DNA from: Mugil cephalus
Lineage: Eukaryota; Chordata; Actinopteri; Mugiliformes; Mugilidae
Length of the DNA: 64,000 bases
NCBI RefSeq assembly: GCF_022458985.1
Contig: NC_061783.1
Location: 6,664,413-6,728,412 of the forward strand
Direction of reading: 5' to 3'
Positions within the stretch are counted from its first letter, which is position 1. The number at the start of each line of letters is the position of its first letter. Position numbers and translations under genes: made by a program. The notes beneath the pieces were generated by a model that worked only from the letters and a program-made list of their open reading frames with translations, was not told the origin of the DNA and searched no databases. Positions 1-10,200 of the stretch are shown piece by piece.

Positions 1-2356
1 CAAAGATGAATTATCATGCTCAAGGATCTAACTGCTGTTTGCAAGACTTTCTGTCAGTCCAGAAGTCCAAAAGACTGCAAGGACTTTGACAGGTGTTTTT
101 TTTTTTTTTTTTTTTTTTTTGAGTGCACTGATGGCTTCATGAGGCCCGTCCCAGGAAAGGAAAAGTTCTCTCACTGGTCATACCACATTTAGAAATCATC
201 ACAATGGGGGGCAGTGCTTTCCAGATTTGAAGCAGAAGACAACACCTCAACATCAGCTATTAGGAGGAGAGAGCAAAAGGACCCATTCCCTTAGATCCCT
301 ATGGCAATTCTGTGAGTTACTGAGTCAAACATAATGCAAAAGAGTGTGAAACACTAGATGGGGTCATTTGTCAGCCTTCTGACATGAAGATTGATCTGAT
401 ACAACTGGAGACAGAAAACTGCACAAACATGCCTACTGAGGTAATGAACTACCTGGGTCTAGAGAAGACTGAATTGTCATCGGCAAAACAAAGCAACAAG
501 GGAAGATTTCTAATTTTTTTTTTTTTTACAAAACCATCTGGCAACCTTTCATAGATTGCTTCTCTTAAATGACATGTTCGGGCTCTGTGTCTTTAGGTAG
601 TTGACAAAAGAATGACGGTCACTTTAGACACTTTAAAGCAACTGTGTTGCTGAACTTCCAGAAGCAACAAGCCGCTATTTCTGCTCTTCTATCAGGCCAC
701 AGAGACTGTTTTTGGAGCTTGTGGATGATTACATGAGGTGCTTCCAGGTATGAAATCTTATTGAACTTGCCATGGTTGGATCGAAAGCTCCCTGTGGCAC
801 TTCAGACTGTGGCAGGCCTGACAGCTTCGTACAGTCGGTCCGAAAGCCCTGCTCAAGGGCTCTCATAGGCATGTGAGTGGATTTTTCAGACATGTTGGCT
901 CACATTACATCACAAAGAAGTGCAGCCTCCGCCAGCGTAAAGAAAATAAAAAAGTGTCTGATGTCCACCTTGGTATGTAGAATATGAACCAATAACCTTT
1001 GGAGGTGTGGCAATAGGTTAACATTTGAGAGGTTTACTAGAGCTGCTCAGTCTAGCAGTTATTGTGGTCATTTCAGGGTTAACCAGGAGAACAGAAGGGC
1101 GTCATAAACACCCAGCCCTTCGAACCCTTTAAAAGAACTAAAAGAACACAGGTGACGGATTAACCTTATGAGTGGAGTTTACTTTATCATGACTGATGTT
1201 AACTTAACCTACCAGGCAAAGGGAAACATCCACAGAATGATATATGGGTGTGATGGATTGGGCAGAAGACTGTTTTTTAAAGATAAGCAAGCATCCTTTC
1301 AGCGCGGACCCACCAAAAAGATCAAGAGGCTAATTTTATTTGACAGTTTCAAGGGTCGCAGTCTGTAAAATCTGCACTGAAATGTGCCTTACTCTGCCCT
1401 CGAAGCCGTTAACTGGCTCAAAAAATGTCACTTAATAGTTTGAAACTTCACACACGCCATTTTGAAGAGATAAATATTCTGGGATTAAATCACCACATAC
1501 ATGATGATGATTTAGTGAAACACTGTGAGATACCAACTCTTCCTCCGCTGTCAGGGAGCTCTCCAGTGTCTATAAGCTAATTGTTTTCTGATCTGTGATT
1601 CGTAGGCAGAAGGAAATTTAATAAATCCACATTTTGAAGCGCCAGCTCAGAGCTCAAACTTTGCATCGCTCAACCGCACACTCGAATACTCCAGAATGAT
1701 TGATTTTTTTCAGGGCTAAAACAAGTAAACCATGAATGAATGCATGCGCAGGGTTTGACAAGGATAAGCAGTGACAGAAAATGAAGACATCCCCGTGACA
1801 AAGTGTGGGAGATGGAAGAGATAGCTTGTGTCGATGGAAGCAGATGGACCAGGAGCTGCAACATTAACGGCAGTGCCTCGACTTGCTGGAACACGGCAGC
1901 TGCCTTCCTCCAGGCTACTCTTCTCCCCAACGCCACACCGAGCGCAGGGGGGACATACTTAGCTCTTTTACAGCGGCTGACACCATCACCCCGTGTCTGT
2001 GCTGGGGTAGTGATATACGCATGCATACATTGGTTTGCCATAAAGCTACAGTTTACAGCAATCACGTCCTCTTTGATCACAATCTATGTCACCATTCTGA
2101 AGTGGCTGTCATCTATCACTCTGCCGAAGGACGAAGATTTACGCTCCATCCCAGGGCTTTCACACACCGATTCATAACGATGTCCACTGAAAACAAATCT
2201 GCAGTTCTGTTGGTAAAGGAACTGAAGAACCATTTTGTCGTAAACGGAAATATTGCAAGACTCAAAAATTGCCTCTGATGCGTTTTTCACGCAGTCTGCC
2301 GAAAGACTTGAGTCAAGCTTGCTGAAATATCTTTGTTGGACTGTTCAGCCACATTA
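1..2356. other. No gene recognised; left flank
   Basis: I see no exon here that resembles a known protein. Overlapping open frames at about 1670-2290 occur on both strands at once, have no family resemblance and no convincing splice sites, so I treat them as chance. A T homopolymer lies at about 98-120. In the human order the next gene beyond RPA3 is MIOS, but nothing of it is visible. Confidence 0.5.
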
Positions 2357-2358
2357 TA

Positions 2359-2757
2359 CACCAATCAGACATAACATTATGACCACTTTCCTAATATTGT
2401 GTAGTTCTCCCTTGTGCCTTGAAAACAGTTGTGGCCTTCTGAGGGTGTCCTGTGGTGGGGGCCTTTGGGTCCTATGGATTGAGGGGAGGGGCCTCTGTGG
2501 ATCATTCCACAGATACTTGATCAGTTTAGGATCTACTGAATTTGGAGGGCAGGTTTTACATGTTTTTTGAGTTGTTCCTAAATAATATTTATGTCATTTC
2601 TATGGGGTGGGAGTGTCTGGTCTGGTCTAGGTGAGCAGTACATGTTTAAGTAACATCCACATCCACAAATGCCAGGTCCAAACATTTCCCATAAGAACAT
2701 GACATTGTCACAAGATAGTAGTCATGATGTAGTCATGATGTTGTGGGTTAATCAAAT
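2359..2757 (+). mobile_element. Short inverted-repeat DNA transposon, copy A
   Basis: The left end, next to TA at 2357-2358, reads CACCAATCAGACATAACATT and continues ATGACCAC. The body shares long stretches with copies near 50.8, 52.9 and 54.4 kb, including TGAGGGTGTCCTGTGG and GGATCATTCCACAGATACTT. The right end (about 2728-2757) is a decayed inverted version of the left end. There is no transposase. TA flanks suggest a Tc1/mariner-type non-autonomous element; the exact right boundary is uncertain. Confidence 0.65.
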
Positions 2758-2759
2758 AA

Positions 2760-4160
2760 CTTGAGTGGCCCTAACCTTTTATTTTAATTTATGTATTTAT
2801 TTGTAATATATCATTACTAAAAATAAATTAAAGTCAACTCATTATTTTTACAGTTCATGTGTCATTACTGCACTGCTGGTTGGTGGTGTCCAGCAAATGA
2901 CGTGGCTTTCACAGTCAATTGGGAAACTTTCTGAAGTTCTGGTCTGACAAGAAGTTAATGTATCGAGGCTCTCACCGTCCAAATACGGCTGAATTTATTA
3001 GACAATCTAAAGCATGATAATCCAGTGTTGAGAGCAGGAGTCCGAGTTGCAGTCTTAAGGTACAGACATCAAATCCTCGATAAACAGCTCCTGACCAGGT
3101 GTCAAGGCCAGAACACTGCACTTGAACACACCACAAAGTCTGCAGCCACCTGACATACATTTTAGCCTGTGTGAAAGGAAAGAAATCTGCACACCAGCAG
3201 GTGGCAGTCAGTATTTGTCATGCAAAATGAGACACCAGAAGAACTACTATTAGCTGAGATCATATCTCTCAAATGCAATCAAAATTTTGTACTTTCATCT
3301 CATCACAAATGATCAGTACGAGGCCTTATTTGATGCCCTACCCTGTTTTAAACTCCGACCTAATAGAGGCAACAGTGACAAAAGTAATAATGCTGTGATC
3401 TTCAAGCTACTTTATACTCACATGGCAATAAAACTTACTACAATATGTACCACAACCAGCATGATCAGCGCACAGGTGTTCTGTTTGGCTAGATTTACAA
3501 AAAGAAGAATTCAAATTACCTCAGGGTTCACAATGAAACTGTGCAATTGTGACTATTTATTTATAAATGTATTGGTCTCCTACATGTGTGGTGGTGGTGT
3601 CCCGTTTCAAACTAAATAATTGCAATGCAACCAATGTAACCAGTGGAGATTTAACATTTAATAATCTCTGTATGTTATCTGACTTAAAGGCAGTTTCTCT
3701 GGTCATACTGCCCCCTGCTGGCCAGTATGGTCCATCTCCACAGTAATAACCATTCAACATTAACAGATTAACTGCAAGAGTTAGCATTACAAGTGAATAA
3801 ATATTTCTACCAAATAGTAAATAGTAACTGATCCCTGATGGCTGAAGTACTGATAAATGTAGTAGTGATAAAACTAATGGTATTCTCTAAATCCCGTCGT
3901 CCACATTTTATGCCCCTATAGATACATGCATTTGGGTCCATCAGTTGTTTTTTATAAAAGTAAATTAAAAGTTGCAAATCATAACATTATCGTAACGATT
4001 TCAGAATAAAACATTTTGAGTGAAAATGTATGTGTCAGAACAGCAGTATTAGCTATATAGAATTTAGTTCACTATATTTGTTTTATTGCAGTAATAGGGG
4101 CTCAGGTTCTTAACTAATTGAAGTGTTTTTTATTAAAAAGAAATAAACTTCCACTAAATA
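2760..4160. other. Intergenic stretch, no gene seen
   Basis: AT-rich DNA between the transposon copy and the rpa3 3' end. Short open frames at 3287-3619 and 3557-3787 overlap on opposite strands and resemble nothing I know. No RNA gene or clear repeat was recognised. Confidence 0.5.
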
Positions 4161-4179
4161 TATATTCAGTAAAAGGTTT

Positions 4180-4185
4180 TTTATT
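4180..4185 (-). terminator. rpa3: Candidate rpa3 poly(A) signal
   Basis: TTTATT on the plus strand is AATAAA read on the minus strand, 68 bases beyond the rpa3 stop codon. It is the first canonical signal after the stop, so a short 3' UTR is likely. Cleavage would fall at roughly 4160-4170. Confidence 0.5.
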
Positions 4186-4252
4186 GCAAAGTAGTTTTTT
4201 TTTTACAACAGAAATTAGACACAGAACAATCAACAATCTTCAGATGTGAGTC

Positions 4253-4335
4253 TCATCCACTCACAGCCATCTCAAAAGGGTAGTGCTGGGGGAAATCGTG
4301 GACGACCTTCAGGGCCTCGTTGTACAGCTCTAGAT
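4253..4335 (-). CDS. rpa3: rpa3 last coding exon
   Basis: Residues 96-122 and TGA. It encodes DLELYNEALKVVHDFPQHYP and the tail FEMAVSG, the C-terminal helix that packs into the RPA three-helix bundle. The acceptor is CCACAG and the first codon is split after one base. Confidence 0.94.
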
Positions 4336-6356
4336 CTGTGGGACAGACGGGACATACTTTAACTGCCACTACTGATGAATACTCCTGTATTACAGCTGCT
4401 TTATTTCTTCTTACAATGAGACATACCAAAGAGAATGCCTTTGTCCTCTCGTAGCATGTTGTATGTCGTGGCCATAATCGCTCCCTTGTTGGACACCATG
4501 CCAATGACCTCCACAATGCCGCTCAGCTCCTCCTCAAGCTGGGGAAATAAATGAATTTTAATAAAGTCATCTTGTTTCAGACCAAAAACGTCTACTGGCC
4601 TTAATGAACTGACTTAATGAATCATACTAAGAGAAATGGTGTGTAATGCCAGCATGCAATATACACTGCATCAATGTTAGAGGAAGCTGTGATGCTCACA
4701 CAATAAATCTGGTTTTGTTTCTATACGAGTAAATCCATAGTTCAGTCTGTCATTTGGTTTTTCAGTTCGTGGTTCAGTGTTTTCAGAACCCCAAATATCA
4801 TAAAATATAATAAATATTTCATTTATGTTGAACATTCATAAGTGAAAAAGTTTACGTTAAACATCGCTACTTACTGAAATCAGTGCATGTTTACATATCA
4901 TACAATTTTAATCCAAACCAGTGTGTCTGCAGGTTGAAAGTCTAACCCCACATTTCTGTCATGGCCTCCCCCTCTGGAAGCAATAAATAAATAAATCGTA
5001 CCCTCTTTAGGTCATTAAATATGCAACAATCAGGTTAGTATGATACGCCTGCTAGAATCTGCCCATTTTACCTGGTTGTCTTGTAAATCATTTAATCACA
5101 TTTACTCAACAGTCTCCTTCCTGGTCATCCTATCCCCCATGTGGTGGCTCGGTGCCAACACGCGGGGGATTGCTTCCCAGTTTGAACATCAGTGCTACAG
5201 CTGACAAACACCTGGCACACTGCCTTGGGCAGGTTTGGTGAAACTTGGACACCGTTTCTGCTATGTGGGTATCTGCCAGTATCTACTGGGATCACAGGAA
5301 GCACAGAGCGAAAGTCTCATACTGAACTACAGTATTCAGAATGAATGCAAATACAACTATACACCTAGAAGTTACTAAGTAACAGGTTAGACAGCTGTTA
5401 GGTAAGAGATGTGTATTTGTGAAATGGAGAAAGAGGAATGAACAGCAGAGCAGTTCCAAACTGGTGCACAACTCGTAGCTTTATCGGAGAACCTTGATGG
5501 TTATGGTTTGTTATTAAGAAAATAACTGATCCCCAGCTCAAAAGTCAGTAGATACCTCATAGTGTCGTAATGATGTCACCACTTCAAATTCAATATCAGG
5601 TCATTCCTGTCTCACAACTAAACCTTTGCTCAGCAAATGGTCATATTTCTGTATAATTTTGTTTTAATGTTATGCTAAATGTATATATGTAGATCTTTCT
5701 ATGTATTGGCACTCAAATCGTTTTACAGTCATAAACTTCAAGGACAAGCTTAAGGACACTTCAGCATGGGCACTTTTACGATACTTTTATATCGATACGT
5801 CTGAAAAACCAACTCATGAGAGTACAAGCGATATTTGAGAGGTTTTTCGAAATGTAGGCGTTTCCATTACCTTTTTTTTTTTTTGCATTTCTAGAGGTAA
5901 TGGAAACGCAGCAACTGACGGGCACTGTGATGTATTTTCACTATAAACTTGGACATTACCTGCATGTCTCAATTTAAGGCTTCCGTCATAGAGGCCTCTC
6001 TACAAAAGTAACCGAAGACATTAACACAAGTAGCACAATTGAGTCAACTCTGTCCTAAATGAACTCACGGGTTCGTTCAGTTCAACTGTTGCACTTTTCC
6101 CTTCTCCATCCGAGACAGTGAACGTCTTTCCAGTTGGGTGAACCTGGAAAAGCAGGGGAAAAAATGATGTTACGGACGTTCAAAAAGTCGATGACTTGGC
6201 CATGTTTTCAACAGCTAATACAACATTGTACTCAAGCTATCTACACACGTCACTGACCTTTTCAACACGCCCGACAAAACACACCGGTTTGCTAATGTAT
6301 TGCGACAGCATAGAGCAGTTTATTCTTGGTTTTGGGGCTTCCATTATACCCGACAT
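4253..6356 (-). CDS. rpa3: rpa3, replication protein A 14 kDa subunit (4 coding exons)
   Basis: Encodes the small OB-fold subunit of the nuclear RPA trimer, which coats single-stranded DNA in replication, repair and recombination; RPA3 is part of the trimerisation core with RPA1 and RPA2. Coding exons on the minus strand are 6356-6258, 6143-6069, 4538-4427 and 4335-4253, totalling 369 bases (122 residues plus stop; human RPA3 has 121). Conserved blocks are KPVCFVGRVEKVHPTGK, VSDGEGKSATVEL, ELSGIVEVIGMV and LELYNEALKVVHDFPQHYP. All introns are GT-AG and phases join without a shift. The start ATG (6354-6356) has A at -3 and is followed by the expected MSGIMEAPKPRIN. The gene is head-to-head with umad1, as in human. 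Nothing looks broken. The assignment is firm; exon edges come from reading splice motifs. Confidence 0.95.
4427..4538 (-). CDS. rpa3: rpa3 coding exon 3
   Basis: Residues 59-95 plus one base, LEEELSGIVEVIGMV through EDKGILF. The acceptor is TTTCCCCAG and the donor GTATGT. The segment GAIMATTYNMLRED replaces a less conserved part of human RPA3. Confidence 0.93.
4539..6068 (-). other. rpa3: rpa3 intron 2 with a short fold-back repeat
   Basis: A 1.5-kb GT-AG intron. The only structure I can support is a 14-bp perfect inverted repeat (5858-5871 and 5896-5909, GCGTTTCCATTACC) around a T-rich loop. This looks like the core of a small fish MITE; its outer limits are not clear. The rest shows no exon-like sequence. 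Confidence 0.55.
6069..6143 (-). CDS. rpa3: rpa3 coding exon 2
   Basis: Residues 34-58, beginning VHPTGKTFTVSDGEGK, a core strand pair of the OB fold. The acceptor is TTTCCAG and the donor GTGAGT. Phase 0 at both ends. Confidence 0.93.
6258..6356 (-). CDS. rpa3: rpa3 coding exon 1
   Basis: Residues 1-33, ending VCFVGRVEK. The donor on the minus strand is AAG|GTCAGT. A second in-frame ATG is codon 5; the first is preferred because it has A at -3 and gives the usual family length. Confidence 0.92.
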
Positions 6357-6840
6357 CTTGATAGTTTGCTGTTATGGCGAGTATGAAGTCAGGACAATGT
6401 AACATAGCGCGGGAAACATTTGGTTCCTTGTTGTCTCAACGCACGCTTAGCCTGCGCGGGCGGAGCTTCCACATTTACGTTACGACATAGATGTGCTTAA
6501 AAATACGGCCGACACCGGTATAAAAAACGAACGCTCCAGACTCTAATCACGGCATATCCGCTGTCCGCCAAAATCATCTTCCCCGGAAATGCCAATTAAT
6601 AGTTCCGCCACATCATTTGACCTCAGTACCTGTGGCGGAACGTTAGGCGCCATTTGTAGTTTCTACACGAACAAGGACCGCCTTGAGTTCAGTGACGTCT
6701 TCGTCCTAATATAACAACACGGATGATATTGCACACAGAGAAAGTACAGACGGAAGGATAATTGGGTTATCGTCTGAGGCGTACTGTTACTGAGACCAAC
6801 AGACAATCAGACAGCACATTTCTTTAAAATAAATGACCGA
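6357..6840. promoter_or_regulatory. Bidirectional promoter of rpa3 and umad1
   Basis: About 0.5 kb separates the rpa3 start codon from the umad1 5' exon on the opposite strand. The block is richer in CpG than its surroundings. It contains an NRF1-like GC stretch TGCGCGGGCGG (6453-6463), an ETS-like CCGGAA (6583-6588) and a CCAAT at about 6592. I see no well-placed TATA box. This is the usual form of a housekeeping divergent promoter. Transcription start sites are not determinable from sequence. Confidence 0.7.
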
Positions 6841-6902
6841 GGAACCATGAAGTGACTTGTTTGACCGTATTCTGAAGTTGACAAGGTCCAACAACAACAA
6901 GG
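6841..6902 (+). other. umad1: umad1 5' non-coding exon (3' part)
   Basis: A strong donor, AAGG|GTAAGT, ends this exon at 6902. It pairs with an acceptor CACAG at 7191-7195, seven bases before the umad1 ATG. The 5' limit is unknown. A minimal upstream frame (ATG AAG TGA at 6847) lies inside it. Confidence 0.6.
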
Positions 6903-7202
6903 GTAAGTGTGTCTCTGTCACTTTTACGGTGCACCGCTGTTGTCCAGAAGCCGCGACCCAAACATTTACACTGTTGCATTAAGCAGAAATAAGTTAAATA
7001 CATTCATAATTTCGCTGTACCGAGTTTAAATGGCGAACTGCTTACAGTTTGTTTTTGTTTTTTTTAATTAAGTCATATTTCCGGACAAAAGCTTTTCTTT
7101 ATTCAAACTGTTGGTCGTATCTAATCGTGTAACACTCAAGGCAGCTCACACTGGATGACATTTTTACTGACTTTCGATTTCCTCTGTTGACACAGGGTAA
7201 TC

Positions 7203-7284
7203 ATGCTCAGCTTCTTTGGTCTCCGTAAGGACTCGAAGAAGTCAACATCCGACAAGGAAGTAGATGGAGGCTTTGTTATCGTTG
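7203..7284 (+). CDS. umad1: umad1 coding exon 1
   Basis: Residues 1-27 plus one base, MLSFFGLRKDSKK to GGFVIV. The exon opens at 7196 after CACAG, and the donor is TTG|GTGAGA. The frame runs on into the intron to 7421, but that extension resembles nothing. Confidence 0.9.
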
Positions 7285-10200
7285 GTGAGAAACATGATGC
7301 TCTATTGAAACGGAAAACGGAAACGTGTCGAGTTGTTTTATATTGTGTACATGTAAAGCACCAGCTACCAATTATTTCTAAGATGGGGCTCGAGCAGTGG
7401 CAGGAAGTAAAACCAAAATAAGTGTAAAAACCTGGACAACTGCTTTGATATACTTTAATTTAGAGCTGTTCCTGATGATGAAGACATTTCGGCACATAAA
7501 ATGGTTTATGTATTATTGAATTGGGCATTAGAAAAAGAAAAAGATAAAATACTGAATGGAGTTTGGTGTGATTGTCCCATATTCTTTCCTCATATCCTGT
7601 AGCATGGATTGCATTAGGAAGTGGTCAAACACATGAAAGAGTGACTTCTAAATTGTCTTGGGACATTAGTACAGGAAGGCTGGTTCACTGTCATGCTCTC
7701 TTTCTATCTCATGACCCTCTGTCATAAAGTGATAGAATCTGAAAGTTTGTAGATTACACAATATTCCGGTGTGTGACTTTATCCCGCGACTCAGCAGATC
7801 CTTTCTTGACCTCAGTAACCGTAGTTTTATGAACAGTCCTAACCCACGATCACTTTGCGTGCATCTTATGGTCCTATAACTACAGAGATCTCAAGTTTCC
7901 CCTTGTGTGCGCATGTGTATGCGTATGTTTATTTTTTCAATACAAGCCCTCTAATGAAACATAGTAGTAGCATGACGTTAGTAAAGACTGATGAATGTCC
8001 TCCGGCTTTATATTGATGAAGATATCTTTTTTTAATCTACTGCCCTGGTTCCAGAAATGTCCGAATGCTGTGTGAAATGTCAATCTAAACAGAATGCAAA
8101 TTAGTTTAAACATTTATTTCATCGAAAATTATCTTTGCTCCTTTGCCAACAACACATTTCAAAGAAGCATCTTGTTTTTAATAGAGTGATGCCAAAAATC
8201 AAGGCCTTTCAATAACGGTTTTGGCCCAGTTGTTTTTTTTTTGGATTGTCTACATCTTTTGATGATATTCTCTATTAATGTCAATGATTAAAGGCCTCAA
8301 GCTGTTTCAATTTTATACTGAGAAATGATCTTAACTGTTTGCTCAGAGAGTCTTTTGCAGTTTATTTCTCCCCTTTTTTCGTTTGTCTTTCTGGAATCCT
8401 CTTTTTTTTTATACCCGATCATGTCACTGACCTGTTTCCAATAAGCCTAATTAGTTTTAAGATCTTCCACCAGATTTGACTTTCCCAGTGTTTTGTGTGC
8501 CTGGCATCGATGAGCATGTAATTTTCCCAGACAATAAAAATAGTCAGTTCCAATATTTCGATATATTGTCTTGGTGCTGTTTTCAATAAAATACAGACTT
8601 TAAATGATTGGTTTATTTTTTTTTTTTTATATTGCATTGCAATTGTACGTATACAATGCAATTTAAAGATTTAAAGACTTTACACCCTCATAATTTTTAG
8701 TGTTTTTGGCGTGTATGTGTATAAGCTTAAATAAGACTGTTAGTTTATTTCCAAAAGGAGAGCTGTTTGCAATCAATTGTGGTGGCTTTAATTGGAGGAG
8801 CTGGTGGTGGAGCCGGAACAGATGGTCAGGAGCCGCGTGTTATTTTTGGCAGCGAAGGACAAGTGTCAGAGCCAGGCTTTCTCTTTCAGATGGAGACAAC
8901 CCACTGAGTACACAGATGTTCAGGGTAAACTCTCCGCTCACCTTTCAGACATGTTCTCTTAAATATGGCGTCAGAGTTAGCAGCGCACTGCTACTGTTGA
9001 AATCCAGCGTTTATTTTCACTGAGGTTAAATTTCATGTTAAAAATCTATAATTTTAGAAAGTTGATTAGAATTTCTACTTTTCCTTTTGCAGTCATTTTA
9101 CTGGATTATCTATTTATTTTATTATTTCACTATATCACATTCACAATACTATGCAAGTAGATACCATGGGACCACTCAGGATGGACACACTTTCTGTCTC
9201 TTATACAATATGTAACTCAATCCCAGAAGGACCAGGAGAAGATACTGGAAGAAATAGGTACAAAATATGCATCCGTAGTCAAATGAGTCCTACATCAACA
9301 CAACCTGAAAGGCGTCTCAGCGAGGAAGAAATCCAGACTGCAGTTTATAACTGCAAAAAAAAAAAAAAAAAAAAAAACACTTTTGAGGAAATGCCCACAA
9401 CAACATTTGACCCCATTAGGGTCTGTCCAGGCCTAATGACCATCATTATGTGTGGAGGATGGAGGCGAGACTTACAAGCCAAAGAACCATCCCAGCTCAT
9501 GTGAAGCACGGGCGGAAGCATCATGTTGCTGAGGTGCTTTGCTGCCAGTTCAAATAAATGGCACCGTGAAGACTATTTAGATTTATTGAAGCAGCACAAC
9601 AGGACATTAGCCGGGAGCTTAAATCTAGGTTCTGGACAATGGACTCAAGCTTACTTCCAAAGTTTTAATAAAAAAAAAAAATGGTTTAAGGTGATAAAAT
9701 GAAGGTATTGGAGCAGCCGTCGCACAGTCCTGACCCCGAACCATTAGAATATTTGTGGGCGGAACTTAAAGAGTGTGTGTGAGAAACACTTGTCCCAAGT
9801 TAAAGAATTTAAAGGCAGTGTTACCAGATAGTAATTGAAACTTCTGATGCATTACTGGAAATGAAAGCTCAAGTAAATCTTTCTCTCTGCTACTATTCAA
9901 CATTCTTAAAATAAAGCATTGACCCTAACTGACGTAAGACAAGGAATGTTTACTAGGATTGAATGTCAAGAACCGTGATGAATGAGTTTATATGTATTTG
10001 GCTAAGGTGTATGTGAACCCTTGAGTTCAACTGTGCGTGTTTAAATAATCCGACTTGACACTAACATGTCGACAATGACAAGACATTCCATATATTGCTG
10101 CAAACAGTACAGTCAGCCAAGGTTGCAGTGGAGCCGGAGGAGACTTTGAAAAGTTGCACATTACTGTGGTTTAAAGTCAGCCTTGACACGTGACCTGCTA

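Noticed and set aside
1670..2290. Overlapping 105-136-codon open frames on both strands
   Set aside because: They overlap antisense to each other, need non-ATG starts in part, and resemble no family; no splice or promoter support.
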